Assembly: GCF_013185065.1 (NCBI RefSeq)
Contig: NZ_JAAVTO010000003.1
Coordinates: 1-64,000 of the forward strand
Direction of reading: 5' to 3'
DNA length: 64,000 nt
Origin: Adlercreutzia sp. ZJ473
GTDB taxonomy: Bacteria; Actinomycetota; Coriobacteriia; Coriobacteriales; Eggerthellaceae
In this document: positions 1-9,254 of the stretch, piece after piece
Position numbering within the stretch: position 1 is the first letter of the stretch
How the letters are laid out: the number at the start of each line of letters is the position of its first letter
Notes under the pieces: model-generated
Told to the model about the DNA's origin: nothing
Databases searched by the model: none
The model's input: the letters and a program-made list of their open reading frames with translations, nothing else
Position numbers and translations under genes: made by a program

Positions 1-47
1 CGCTCCACCTGCTCGCGGCGCATCGACCTTCTTTCCTGCGGCGTCAT
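1..47 (-). CDS. Start of a gene cut by the window edge
   Basis: On the minus strand an ATG at position 47 is preceded by a good ribosome binding site (GGAAGGAAG, about 5 nt away). It opens 15 codons reading MTPQERRSMRREQVE before the window ends. The stretch is basic and hydrophilic. Too little is visible to assign a family. Confidence 0.4.
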   Translation of the reverse strand, partial: MTPQERRSMRREQVE

Positions 48-367
48 CGTCACTTCCTTCCATCAGGTTGCAACGATTGTGGCATCTATCGGCTAGAAGC
101 TGAAGACGCAGGAATTTAGACGCTTACGATACGAGGCGACCTCGAGGACCTCGAAATCAGAGTGTTTCTGGACAACACGCTCAAGACCACCAAATCCCGA
201 AGAAAGACGAAACGCCTCATGAATGGGCGCATCTTGATGCAAGCTGATACCGTTAAGGACAAGCTTCTTCCTCAACGCACGACGACCCTCCTGGTGGAGG
301 GTCGTCGATTAATTGGTTGGCTTGCTCGCTGGCCGTTAACTGGCAGCTTGCGCTGTCCCCCGCGCCT
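48..367. other. Intergenic region with one strong hairpin
   Basis: This gap lies downstream of the minus-strand surface-protein operon. It contains a perfect 12-bp hairpin (280-307) and a 60-codon minus-strand frame with a TTG start (93-275) that resembles nothing I know and overlaps the hairpin side. I do not call that frame a gene. Confidence 0.4.
280..307 (-). terminator. Perfect 12-bp hairpin, probable terminator of the surface-protein operon
   Basis: CGACGACCCTCC and GGAGGGTCGTCG are exact complements around a TGGT loop. It lies 60 nt past the stop of the last minus-strand gene of the operon. There is no clear U-tract on either side, so termination is inferred from position and stem strength. 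Confidence 0.45.
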
Positions 368-889
368 CTAGGCTGCTTGGGGGATGGTGGCGAGGATGCG
401 GGAGAGCTCCTCGGGGGTGTCGAAGGAGCGCGCCTTGTCGGAGCCGACCACCACTACCTCGCCCGTCCACTTGGAGGGACGAGGGTCGGAGCGCTCGGCG
501 GGCTCGAACTCGTCGGTGCGGATGAAGTAGCGCACCTTGAGGTCCTCGGGCTTCGGGAAGTCCTCGCGGGTGAAGTCGTACTCGAGCTCCTCGAGCACAG
601 CGGCCACGGAGTCCTGCACGGGCGCCGCCGGATCGAGCGGCGTCACGCCGCGCTCGCTGTTGAAGGTGGCGGCGTCACCCACGTACACGGTGCGCACGCG
701 GCGCCGACGCGTCTTCTCAAGGCGCGCGATCACCACGATCGCAGCCGCGACAACAACCCACCAGATGATGGACAGCACCAGGTCGAGCGGGTTGTCCACG
801 CGGTTGAAGCCGAGGAAGTACCACAGCCACAGCAGGAAGGCCGAGATCACCACCAGAACGGCGAAGATGATGACGTTGCTCTTCTTCAT
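368..889 (-). CDS. Small two-TM membrane protein, partner of the giant surface protein
   Basis: This 173-residue protein begins with a hydrophobic segment (about residues 5-24) and has a second one at about 36-56. A basic stretch (RRRRVR) and a soluble, acidic, presumably cytoplasmic region of about 110 residues follow. I do not recognise the family. It starts 15 nt after the stop of the 1,633-residue secreted repeat protein on the same strand, so the two are probably co-transcribed. A role in exporting, anchoring or sensing that protein is only an inference from position. The start is the ATG with AGGACTGGAG upstream (AGGA, spacing about 7). Confidence 0.7.
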   Translation of the reverse strand: MKKSNVIIFAVLVVISAFLLWLWYFLGFNRVDNPLDLVLSIIWWVVVAAAIVVIARLEKTRRRRVRTVYVGDAATFNSERGVTPLDPAAPVQDSVAAVLEELEYDFTREDFPKPEDLKVRYFIRTDEFEPAERSDPRPSKWTGEVVVVGSDKARSFDTPEELSRILATIPQAA

Positions 890-904
890 GTCTCCAGTCC
901 TTTC

Positions 905-3900
905 CTACTTGCTCAGGCCGCTCATGGCAACTGCCGTCGCGCCAGCGGGCGCGGCCGCCTCAGGCGACCAGCTCACGCCCCGACGGGCGGGCGACCCCGA
1001 GGGGGAGTCGCCGCCAGTGAGGTCGTCCTCGTACTCCTTCAGGCGGCGCGAGAACAGCGCGCGGCGGGTGGCGACGCACGCGGCGTAAACCAGCGTTACC
1101 ACGATGCCAAGGATAATGTAGAAGTGCACCCAGCAGCCCACATGGCGCTCAGCCAGCGGGGTGGCATCGTCGCCGATGTCGGCAAGCGGCGTCTGGCCGT
1201 CGCCGATGACAGCCTCGGCCGCGCCCTCAAGCGCGTCCACCAGAGGCGTGATCACGGGGGCCAGCGGGCCAGCGGGCACCGTGCCCGGAACCGGCGCCGG
1301 CGTCACAGGCGTCGGAGCGGGAGTCGGACCACCAGGGGTGACAGGACCCGGGGTGGGCGTCGGCGCAGGCGTGGGAACCGGATCAACCGGGATAGGATCA
1401 GTCTGCGCGGTGTCCGTAATGTCCTCCGTGCCCGGAGTACCCGGATTATCCGGATTGCTCGGGTCGCCAGGCTCGCCCGGACCACCCGGCTCACCAGGAC
1501 CACCAGGCTTACCCGGGTTGTCAGCCACGGCCGTCACGCTGTTGTACAGGTTGGTGGCGCCCAGGTCAGCCGCCTGCACGACGTACGCGTACTGAAGCGT
1601 AGCCGAAGCGTTCGGCGCAAGGCTGCCGATGGAAGCAACACCGCCGTTGACGAGCATCGCCTGACCAGCCGCGTTCTGCATCTGGTCGTCAAGCACGATG
1701 TTCTCGAGCGTCACGTTGCCGTTGTTGGTGACCGTCACGTCGAACGTGATGACCTCGCCCGGCGCATAGCTCGCGCCATTTGCCGGCGTGCTGGTCACGG
1801 TCTTGGCCACGAACATGCTCGGCTGCGGCGTGACCACCGGATCCTCCGTTTCGTCCGGAGTCACCTCAGGCTCGCCGCCCTCGGGGGCAGCGCCCGTGGC
1901 GGTCGCGCTGTTCACAACCTCGCCAGCAAGGACGTCATCCTCGGTAACCACATACTGAGCCGCAACGACGACCTCAGAACCAGGAGCCAGGCTGGCGATC
2001 GTGGCAGTCTGCCCGTTGACCTCATACCCATCACCGGCGACAATCTCGACGCCCTCGAGCTCGTCGGTCATGACGACGTCCGTGAGCGTGACGTTGCCGT
2101 TGTTGGCGACTGTGATGCGGTACTCGATGGCCTCGTCCAGGGCATAGGCCGCCCCGTTGGCAGGCGTACTCACGGTAGTCTTGCTCACCGCGATGCTCGG
2201 CTGCGGCTCATCCAGATCAACCTCATCGGTGTTCTCGAACGTCTTGTCGCTGTCCGAGAAGCTTGCAGTAATAGTATTAACGAACGTACCAGCCAGAATG
2301 TCAGCCTCGGTGATCGTGTAAGTCGCCTTCGTGCTCACCGTCACACCAGGCGCCACGTTCTCAAACTCGCTCTGCTCCAAGGTGACGCCTTCGATCTCAG
2401 AAAGCGTGATCTTCTTAAGCTCGTCGTAGATGTTGGTCGCATTGACGGTGAATTCAACCGTATCGCCAAGCCCGTACGCGCCAGCTGCATGTGTCTTGGT
2501 CACAACCTTGTTCGGATCGACAGGATCACCCGAGTCACCACCCGAACCACCATCCGTCACGGTCAGCGTGCCGATAACCGCGCTGACGGTGTAGTTGGCC
2601 GCCTTGGCAGTGTAGTCGTTGCCGTCGCCGGCCCACGTGATCTCAAAGGTGTTCGGGGCGTTGCCGACAAGGGTCTGGGTGCCAGTGGTGTCGAAGGACG
2701 CCGTCTCGCCGTTGACGAAGCCGGAGATCTCGCCGTCAGCCGTCAGCTCGGTGCCGTCGTAGGTCTTGCTGGCGTCGGGCGTGGTCACCGTCAGGGTCGC
2801 GGGGGTAATGACGACAGAAACGTCTTCGATTCTATGAACTTCTCGCCCATCACGCGATATAGCAACATCCACCTTTTGATTTACGACATCCGTAAACTCA
2901 TTTTCGATCGTCTCGGAGCCAACATAGAATTCAACTGTTTCGCTATCCAAAACACCCACAACGGATATAACCCTCGTCGTACCGTCGTATTCCTCATTTA
3001 CTGGCAAAGCTTGAATAGCGTGATAATCACGCGCGAAGTGGGCGTAGTAGGTGGCGGCCACGTTGAGGCCGCCGGCCTTGGCGGGGACGAAGGTCTGGCT
3101 AGTGGAGACCTCGTTGCCATCGGCGTCGGTCCAGTTCACGAAGTGGTAGCCGGCGTTGGCGGCCGCGGTGGAGCCGGACGCGGTGCCGGTGGCGGGCCTC
3201 AGCGTCTCGGAGCCCGGGTTGACCGAGCCCATGTCCTTGGAGTCGTCGCCGACCTGGTAATTGATGGTGACGTTGTCGTCCTCCGCGAAGTGGGCGTAGT
3301 AGGTGGCGGCCACGTTGAGGCCGCCGGCCTTGGCGGGGACGAAGGTCTGGCTAGTGGAGACCTCGTTGCCATCGGCGTCGGTCCAGTTCACGAAGTGGTA
3401 GCCGGCGTTGGCGGCCGCGGTGGAGCCGGACGCGGTGCCGGTGGCGGGCCTCAGCGTCTCGGAGCCCGGGTTGACCGAGCCCATGTCCTTGGAGTCGTCG
3501 CCGACCTGGTAATTGATGGTGACGTCGGCAATATCGCAATTAGCCGACACAGGGCTCATTATGTTCGCGGTCGTTCTTACATCACTAGTGCTCGTATTTA
3601 AATTATAGCTATATGCTGTTAACGCATCAGCGGTCAGAACGACTGCGCCCTTCTTACAATCCTCGGCTGTCACAGTATATTTCACTGTGCCAATATAGTA
3701 TCCATTCTCGTCCTTCGTTAGCCCTGATATGCTAGCTTCTTTGCCGTTAATTTTCACATTGCTTAACGTGGGGATTCCTGGATTCAATTGTATGCCGTCG
3801 TGCTCTGTTTCAGGCTTAATCTTAACCGTAAACGTCACGTCATTGTCAGCGGAGACATTTTCTTTGTTGCATTTTGCCTCAACTTCCAGTTTGGGCTGAT

Positions 3901-5707
3901 ATCCCGTAACCGTCACGGAAGCATTAACATTTTCTTGGTCAGTGCGCGAATAGCCAAAAAGCGCCACATATCCCTTTGCTTTGGCACGCGCCACAGCTTC
4001 ACTAAGTCCAGGATAACCATTGACCGTTCCATAGCCACCGTCAATCGGATAGAGATACGCATTCCCATAGCCTTTTATTTGCAGCACAGTGAGAAGATGA
4101 TTATTCGCGGGTTTAACGAATATCAAAATATAGCCCGGATGGATACGGCCAAGAGCGTCTTGATAGGCAAAGTCCTCTATATTCACCGTACCGCTGAACG
4201 GTTCGAATCGATTATAACTGGCGTCTTGTTCGTCTCTGAAAAAGAGGTACTCAGCTGTGGCATTCTCGATTTTCGTCTCAAGGTTCAGTTCCGAGTCCCA
4301 ACCATTCGATGCATATTTTGCGATTGAAGAGTTTGCTGCATAGATCGTGAAGTGGTCTACATCAAAGCTTTGCACGTTGGCATCGGCTTGGCGAGCACTA
4401 ATTATTTCTACCTTGGATGCGTCATCGGAGACACGGCAGACGTTCACTTCCCCACCTTCAAGATTGGCATCAAAGAAGCAGACGTTCACGGCGCCTTCTG
4501 GCTGAATGGCGTTGCCGTCCTTGTCGAGCAGCGTCACGTCGATGGCCACGACGTCCTGGAGCTCCTTGCCCTGCGCCTCAACCTTGGCGCTCACGGCGTC
4601 GATCACGTCCTGGCGCTCAACGCGGCTCGCCTGCACAGTGGTGCCCTCGGGGAGGATGCCCTCGCCGGCGGTCACCTTGACGATCACGTCGTCCACATAG
4701 GCCCAGTCCTCGAAGACGGGGCTGCTCACGTCAGCATGGACGGTGACGACCTCTTCGTCAGACGCGGCTGTGTCGGCAGTTGCTTCCGCATCAGCGGGTT
4801 CAGCTGCTTCGGATTCTTCGCTCTCAGGGGTTTCGGTGCCAGAAGCTTCAGGTGCAGGCTGTTCGGATTTGGAGGTTTCGTCAGACTCAGCAGCTTCATC
4901 GGCCACAGCAGCTTCGTTAGCTTCTACAGCCTCATCAGTTGTGGGCTTGACGGTATCTGCAGCCTCGTCAGCGGCGGCACTTTTGTCAGTCGCAGCGGCT
5001 TTGCTAACCTCTGTGCCTTCTTCGGTTACAGCGGGCTGGTTGGCCGGATCAGGCTCAGTCGCAGCAGGCTTGGTGGTATCGGGCTCAGTTGCTTCGGCAG
5101 TCGCTTCCGCATCGGCGGATTCGGTCGCTTCGGCCTCTTCGGTCGTGAGCTCAGTTGCGTCGGTACCGTCAGCCTGAGCCTTCGTGGAATATTCGGAGTC
5201 GCCAAGGGGCTTAGGCGCGAGAGCGGACTCAGCCGGCTCGACAGCCTTGTCGGCTTCGGTCTTCACGGTGATTTCGAGCTTGTTGCTGACGTACTCGGCA
5301 GCGATGGTGTACGTGCCGTCCTGGGTGGTGACGGGCACGTTCGCAGCTGCGGAGTTCTTCGCCGTGACGCCGACGACCTTATAGCCCTTCTCGGCGATCG
5401 CCTTGAACACAAGGTCGGCGGAATCAGACACCTTGAGCGTGACGGTGTCGGGGCCAGTCAGCTTCTGACCGCGCACTTCGACATAAGCGTTCGGCAAGTT
5501 GAAGGTGACCTTCGCTTCACCGATTCTCACGCCGTCGCCATCCACGGCGGACTGTCCCATCTGGGGCACGTCCTTAGCGCCGCCGTTCGTACCAGCCTCG
5601 GCGAACGCAAACACGTTCGTCATGCTGAGGACGAGCACAACCGACAGGAACACCGAGAGGACTTTGCCTTCGAAGGTTCCCTTTGCGTCTATGAGTCTCT
5701 CTAACAT
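905..5707 (-). CDS. Giant secreted repeat protein / adhesin with C-terminal membrane anchor
   Basis: The chosen ATG at 5707 has a GGTGG site and is followed at once by a signal peptide (hydrophobic run, then AFA-EAG); upstream in-frame ATGs at 5782 and 5854 are possible. Residues below count from 5707. In order: an Ala/Glu/Thr/Pro-rich acidic stretch (about 125-310), a beta-rich region, two identical 84-residue InlB/Listeria-Bacteroides-type repeats (about 728-895), a YDG/MBG-type domain, three DUF11/DUF7507-like immunoglobulin-fold repeats with the phrase TPANGA, and a Gly-Pro then Pro-Thr rich stalk. It ends with a Cys-Trp transmembrane helix and a basic cytoplasmic tail. There is no clear LPXTG motif. 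The family suggests a cell-surface adhesin. Codon use changes inside the gene: about 2815-3030 and 3527-4380 are AT-richer than the flanks. Confidence 0.8.
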   Translation of the reverse strand: MLERLIDAKGTFEGKVLSVFLSVVLVLSMTNVFAFAEAGTNGGAKDVPQMGQSAVDGDGVRIGEAKVTFNLPNAYVEVRGQKLTGPDTVTLKVSDSADLVFKAIAEKGYKVVGVTAKNSAAANVPVTTQDGTYTIAAEYVSNKLEITVKTEADKAVEPAESALAPKPLGDSEYSTKAQADGTDATELTTEEAEATESADAEATAEATEPDTTKPAATEPDPANQPAVTEEGTEVSKAAATDKSAAADEAADTVKPTTDEAVEANEAAVADEAAESDETSKSEQPAPEASGTETPESEESEAAEPADAEATADTAASDEEVVTVHADVSSPVFEDWAYVDDVIVKVTAGEGILPEGTTVQASRVERQDVIDAVSAKVEAQGKELQDVVAIDVTLLDKDGNAIQPEGAVNVCFFDANLEGGEVNVCRVSDDASKVEIISARQADANVQSFDVDHFTIYAANSSIAKYASNGWDSELNLETKIENATAEYLFFRDEQDASYNRFEPFSGTVNIEDFAYQDALGRIHPGYILIFVKPANNHLLTVLQIKGYGNAYLYPIDGGYGTVNGYPGLSEAVARAKAKGYVALFGYSRTDQENVNASVTVTGYQPKLEVEAKCNKENVSADNDVTFTVKIKPETEHDGIQLNPGIPTLSNVKINGKEASISGLTKDENGYYIGTVKYTVTAEDCKKGAVVLTADALTAYSYNLNTSTSDVRTTANIMSPVSANCDIADVTINYQVGDDSKDMGSVNPGSETLRPATGTASGSTAAANAGYHFVNWTDADGNEVSTSQTFVPAKAGGLNVAATYYAHFAEDDNVTINYQVGDDSKDMGSVNPGSETLRPATGTASGSTAAANAGYHFVNWTDADGNEVSTSQTFVPAKAGGLNVAATYYAHFARDYHAIQALPVNEEYDGTTRVISVVGVLDSETVEFYVGSETIENEFTDVVNQKVDVAISRDGREVHRIEDVSVVITPATLTVTTPDASKTYDGTELTADGEISGFVNGETASFDTTGTQTLVGNAPNTFEITWAGDGNDYTAKAANYTVSAVIGTLTVTDGGSGGDSGDPVDPNKVVTKTHAAGAYGLGDTVEFTVNATNIYDELKKITLSEIEGVTLEQSEFENVAPGVTVSTKATYTITEADILAGTFVNTITASFSDSDKTFENTDEVDLDEPQPSIAVSKTTVSTPANGAAYALDEAIEYRITVANNGNVTLTDVVMTDELEGVEIVAGDGYEVNGQTATIASLAPGSEVVVAAQYVVTEDDVLAGEVVNSATATGAAPEGGEPEVTPDETEDPVVTPQPSMFVAKTVTSTPANGASYAPGEVITFDVTVTNNGNVTLENIVLDDQMQNAAGQAMLVNGGVASIGSLAPNASATLQYAYVVQAADLGATNLYNSVTAVADNPGKPGGPGEPGGPGEPGDPSNPDNPGTPGTEDITDTAQTDPIPVDPVPTPAPTPTPGPVTPGGPTPAPTPVTPAPVPGTVPAGPLAPVITPLVDALEGAAEAVIGDGQTPLADIGDDATPLAERHVGCWVHFYIILGIVVTLVYAACVATRRALFSRRLKEYEDDLTGGDSPSGSPARRGVSWSPEAAAPAGATAVAMSGLSK
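3033..3284. repeat. 252-bp direct repeat, unit 1 (InlB-type domain)
   Basis: Coding repeat within the surface protein, in phase (84 codons). Apart from the last dozen bases it matches the next unit base for base by eye, which points to recent duplication or gene conversion. Confidence 0.85.
3285..3525. repeat. 252-bp direct repeat, unit 2 (InlB-type domain)
   Basis: Second copy directly abutting the first. The identity stops at GTGACGT, where the AT-richer segment of the gene begins. Such exact repeats can change copy number by slippage or recombination, and they can collapse in assembly. Confidence 0.85.
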
Positions 5708-6074
5708 CTCTACCACCCAGCTTCGTCTTCGCGGCCTGCCGCCTGACGTGCGGGTTGCGACCGCGCGCCTTGCGGCTTCCATTACGCGCCTGCGCTCGTG
5801 ACCAGGGGGACTCAAGCTGCTAGCCCCTGCATGATCTTCACGAACTCTGAGCATGCGCGTATACGGGTGTTTTCACCCACACAACAGATTATTACAGGGG
5901 GGTGACAAAATCAAATCGTTCGATACGAGATTTTAGGAGTTAGCACAAAGAGTTGAGGTGCGCGGGACGAGAGGCACAACGGAAGAGTTTTGCGTATGGG
6001 CGCAGAAGTTTTCAATAGCTTGATACGATAGCGCAACGAACGCCTTTAACGGCGTCCGCAAAGTGTCGTGGCTC
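5708..6074. other. Intergenic region between surface gene and restriction module
   Basis: The gap is about 370 bp. Nearest the surface gene the frame stays open in its phase up to 5854, so part may be a longer N-terminus. The rest (about 5880-6060) is AT-richer, as expected for the promoter of the surface gene. No hairpin, RNA or other gene is evident. Confidence 0.4.
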
Positions 6075-7091
6075 CTAGAGCTCTTCTACGCCAAAATCAT
6101 AGGGACCCATAAAGCGTTCCCCATCCAGGTGAATGACATGGTCTGGATCGGAGGCACACCATGCCTCAGTCTCCCAAGCTAAATCAGTCAGATACTGGCG
6201 CATCACCGAGCGATCGGGGAAGCACGGCACGAATACGATCTTGCTTTTCTGCGGCGCAAACAGCTCTATCAGCTCGCGCTTGCGGATAACGTCTATCGGT
6301 CCGTGCGTCGAGCAAGCCTCCATAAGGAAGAGCCACTGCCTGTCCTCCATCCAAACAACGAGATCAGGGGCTTTCCCATGCTCAGGTATCTCTATGCCCG
6401 CAGAAGCCATCAAAGCCTCTTGGTCAACCTTATGCGTATGATCGGTGTCGTCTATGTAGAGCACCTGACCGCCTGGGGCATATCTCGGGCAGAACTCCTC
6501 CACCATGTCCTTGATAAGCGCGTTCTGCCCACCAGCAGACAGCATCACCCCCGTGCCGTCCGGCAGCTCAACGGGCACCTTGTTCATGGCGCGAATCTTG
6601 GCTTGCTGCTGCCGCCATGTCTCAACACCGTCCAAGAACTCTCTCAAGCGCTCCTCGTAGACCTCGGTCCCCACCGCATGGAGAACTGGCAGCAAATTGG
6701 GATTCAGGCGGTAGTTCCATTTCGGAGAGTTAATCGGCCTGTCAGGCTGGTCGGCATTCTGCTCGATTAGCGCCCCCGCGCTGAACTGATGCAGCGTGAA
6801 CCGCCTGATTGCTTCGCGCGTGTTGGCAGCGTAATCTTGCCCCAGATGATCGCGCATCCAATCCATGAGCATGCGTGTCGTGTACATGTCGTTCGTCGCA
6901 TCAGACCAGCTGCTGTTCGCGTCCAAATGGGCCAATGCGAGAAGCGTCATCGAGCTTCGCTCGTTGAGGCGTTCCTTGTCCATTTCCAAATCGGCAAGAA
7001 CGTCCCTCGCTTGCTCTATGAGCTCGTTCAGCCTCAAATGAACGTCTTGCATATCTCGTCGATCTCCCCCTGCTCCATGCCGATTCGCCAT
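6075..7091 (-). CDS. BsuBI/PstI-type type II restriction endonuclease
   Basis: A 338-residue protein whose length and C-terminal half fit the BsuBI_PstI_RE family. The N-terminal half is helical. The C-terminal half carries a PD-(D/E)XK-like core with APDLVVWMEDRQWLFLMEA, i.e. an Asp followed by an acidic strand, and then ST-HGPID and RKREL. The family cuts CTGCAG; that specificity is inherited from the family and not shown here. It overlaps the end of the methyltransferase gene by 58 bp, the usual way such pairs are coupled; an internal ATG at 7052 would shorten the overlap. Base composition is lower in GC than the neighbours, in keeping with horizontal transfer. Confidence 0.85.
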   Translation of the reverse strand: MANRHGAGGDRRDMQDVHLRLNELIEQARDVLADLEMDKERLNERSSMTLLALAHLDANSSWSDATNDMYTTRMLMDWMRDHLGQDYAANTREAIRRFTLHQFSAGALIEQNADQPDRPINSPKWNYRLNPNLLPVLHAVGTEVYEERLREFLDGVETWRQQQAKIRAMNKVPVELPDGTGVMLSAGGQNALIKDMVEEFCPRYAPGGQVLYIDDTDHTHKVDQEALMASAGIEIPEHGKAPDLVVWMEDRQWLFLMEACSTHGPIDVIRKRELIELFAPQKSKIVFVPCFPDRSVMRQYLTDLAWETEAWCASDPDHVIHLDGERFMGPYDFGVEEL

Positions 7092-8440
7092 CTTGGGCCG
7101 ATCCTCTCCAGGTCATTCAACTGCGGGCACGGCATAGCCTTTATGTCCCTGGCGTTTACCTGCGTTGACCCGCTTACGCCTCTGAACCACCTGTCCAGAT
7201 AAGTGGAGTTGAGCCATAGGGAAATGCCTTGCGCAAGCTCCACCGATCGCAGAGGCACAACACCTCTGGGCGTTCCCGCGTGGATGAAGTTCAGGTGATT
7301 CTCTATCGCAGCTTCCGTGCAAAGTACCAGCGGACGCGCAACGACGCGCCGCTTCTCCTCCTTCGCCGAAAATCGCTTGACCACTACATACGGACCTGGC
7401 TTTATCAGCTGCTTGAGCGCTTTGACATTTCCGGCCTCCGCCTTGTACCACTGAGGCTTTCCCATGCGCAGCGGATGCTCGAGCACGCCTTTCGGAAAAT
7501 TGCCCGCATAGATCATCGGATAGACGTCATTGCCCTCGGGCTTCTCCTCGAATATTCGCTCCCTGTTCCTAAAGTCAACGACCTTGCCGGTGGAGGGACA
7601 GAGCCCGAGCGAGCATACCGTCTCCTCAAGCTTGCTTCCGTCTTGCGGCGTAATGCGCACCACGAGGCCGAAGGGGTCTATCAGATCTTGTGAGGAATAG
7701 CGCGTCCGCGTAACCCCATCGCTCTTGCCCATGGACTGAGACACCTCTATCTCCTCGACCTGCTTGCGCTTGGAGAATTTCACGAGCATCGTCTCTTGAA
7801 GCACCTTCGTGTCCGAAAACACCTCAGTCCTTGAGCCGTATACGTGAATGGCATCCAGCGAGTAGGAGCTGAGTGCATATCTCCTGAACGGCTCGAAGTA
7901 GCCCCCGTTGGTCCACGAACGCGGAACTATCGCTACGAGCTCGCCGTTATCGGCAAGCCTCGAAAGCCCCACCGCAATAAATGCCGCATAGAGGTTCGCC
8001 GATTTGCACGGCAGCGCGTCTTGGCGCGGATCGTTCGCCGCCATCTTCTTGTAGGGAGGATTGAGGATAACCCTATCGTAGGCCGCATCTGGCGTAGCGA
8101 TCAGGGCATCTCCCTGCGTCAGCTCATGAGGCACGCCCACCGACGCCATTTCAGCCTCAAATATTGTCGCGAGAACAGGGTCTGCCTCCACGGCATCCAG
8201 CTGCTCTATGCGCCCATCATATCGGTCATAGAGGGCTATGGAGAGCATTCCGGTACCGGCACCCAGGTCAAGACAGCGAATAAAAGCCTGGTCAGAGCCG
8301 AGCTCTGAGAACATCGAAACGGCGAGCTTCGCCGTCTCGGCGGGAGTCAAGTGCTGCGCAAGGGCATTGCGCTTCTCATCGGAAGTGGCCTGGATGACGT
8401 GCGTGCGCGTCTGCGCAGCCTGTTGCAAAACGCTAGCCAT
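7034..8440 (-). CDS. Type II DNA adenine-N6 methyltransferase (M.BsuBI/PstI-like)
   Basis: 468 residues with SAM-binding motif I (DLGAGTG, about residue 61) and the catalytic NPPY motif (about residue 126), the layout of gamma-class N6-adenine methylases of the Eco57I/BsuBI group. The C-terminal half would be the target-recognition part. It protects host DNA from the endonuclease encoded just downstream and overlapping it. The start has an excellent AAGGAG site 5 nt upstream. Methylase before nuclease is the safe order for establishing such a module after transfer. Confidence 0.88.
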   Translation of the reverse strand: MASVLQQAAQTRTHVIQATSDEKRNALAQHLTPAETAKLAVSMFSELGSDQAFIRCLDLGAGTGMLSIALYDRYDGRIEQLDAVEADPVLATIFEAEMASVGVPHELTQGDALIATPDAAYDRVILNPPYKKMAANDPRQDALPCKSANLYAAFIAVGLSRLADNGELVAIVPRSWTNGGYFEPFRRYALSSYSLDAIHVYGSRTEVFSDTKVLQETMLVKFSKRKQVEEIEVSQSMGKSDGVTRTRYSSQDLIDPFGLVVRITPQDGSKLEETVCSLGLCPSTGKVVDFRNRERIFEEKPEGNDVYPMIYAGNFPKGVLEHPLRMGKPQWYKAEAGNVKALKQLIKPGPYVVVKRFSAKEEKRRVVARPLVLCTEAAIENHLNFIHAGTPRGVVPLRSVELAQGISLWLNSTYLDRWFRGVSGSTQVNARDIKAMPCPQLNDLERIGPRWRIGMEQGEIDEICKTFI

Positions 8441-8549
8441 TCAGCCTCCTTTTCTGCGCCGAGATCATGCCGAGATGCAGTTTACTTATTTTACAACGGA
8501 TGGGCTCTGCTCGGCAGGGACCTCTATGGCGCTCCGCGGAAACTCTGTC

Positions 8550-9254
8550 CTACTTCAGGGCGTACTTCGTTTTCACGCGGTCGAGCTTCTTCTTCCAGGG
8601 TGCGTAGATCACCAGCAGAAACGCCACCGTGGACACCGCGTGCACCAGGTCGAACGGCAGCGCGGCGCCGTAGGTGAGCAGCGCCGCCTCCCACGTGAGG
8701 GGGTGCACGAACCCCACGAGCGTCCACGTGTTCAGCAGCGCGCCATACAGAAGCGCCGAGAGGAACCCGTACCCGCAGACGGCGGCGCGGCGCGGCTCGC
8801 CTTCGCGCGTCTCGAACGCCCCGTGTTCGGCCAGAACGCCCGCGAGGTACCCCACGAGCCCCCACGCGTACATCTGCCAGGGCGTCCACGCGCCCTGGCC
8901 GAAGAAGAAGTTAGAGGTGAGCGCCGCGAGCGCGCCCGCCATGAAGCCGCAGCGCCGCCCGAACACCGCGCCCGCCAGGATGCAGATGGCGCTCACGGGC
9001 TTCACGTCGGGGACGGGAGCGAACAGGATGCGCCCCGCCGCCGCCAGCGCGCCGAGCACCGCCGCGGGCATGACCTGGCGCAGCGCAGGGCTTGACGCCT
9101 CCCAGCCCGCGAAGAACACGGCCAGCGCGCCCACCGCCACCGCGAAGGTGAGCAGCGCCGTCTGGTCGAGCTGGAAGAAGGCGGCGAGCGCCAGCGCCAC
9201 GGGAACGCAGGCGAGCACGACCGGCTCGAGCGCGACGAGCACGCGCGCCCTCAT
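8550..9254 (-). CDS. ECF transporter S component, probably cobalamin-specific (CbrT-like)
   Basis: A 234-residue, almost wholly hydrophobic protein with about six membrane segments, the size of the substrate-binding S subunits of energy-coupling-factor importers. The central part (GRILFAPVPDVKPVSAICILAG) carries the Pro/Lys-rich signature I associate with the CbrT and related S families. Its ATG overlaps the ATPase stop by four bases (ATGA), so it is translationally coupled. Cobalamin as substrate is inferred from the riboswitch and the intrinsic-factor-like proteins at the head of the same transcript; related S families carry other vitamins. Confidence 0.8.
   Translation of the reverse strand: MRARVLVALEPVVLACVPVALALAAFFQLDQTALLTFAVAVGALAVFFAGWEASSPALRQVMPAAVLGALAAAGRILFAPVPDVKPVSAICILAGAVFGRRCGFMAGALAALTSNFFFGQGAWTPWQMYAWGLVGYLAGVLAEHGAFETREGEPRRAAVCGYGFLSALLYGALLNTWTLVGFVHPLTWEAALLTYGAALPFDLVHAVSTVAFLLVIYAPWKKKLDRVKTKYALK

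Noticed and set aside
93-275. A 60-residue TTG-start protein
   Set aside because: No family resemblance, weak start, and it begins inside the terminator-like hairpin region.
317-3601. A 1,094-codon plus-strand reading frame opposite the surface protein
   Set aside because: It is antisense to a protein with signal peptide, known domains and a ribosome binding site. Its product is Arg/Gly/Val-rich nonsense, a usual shadow in GC-rich DNA.
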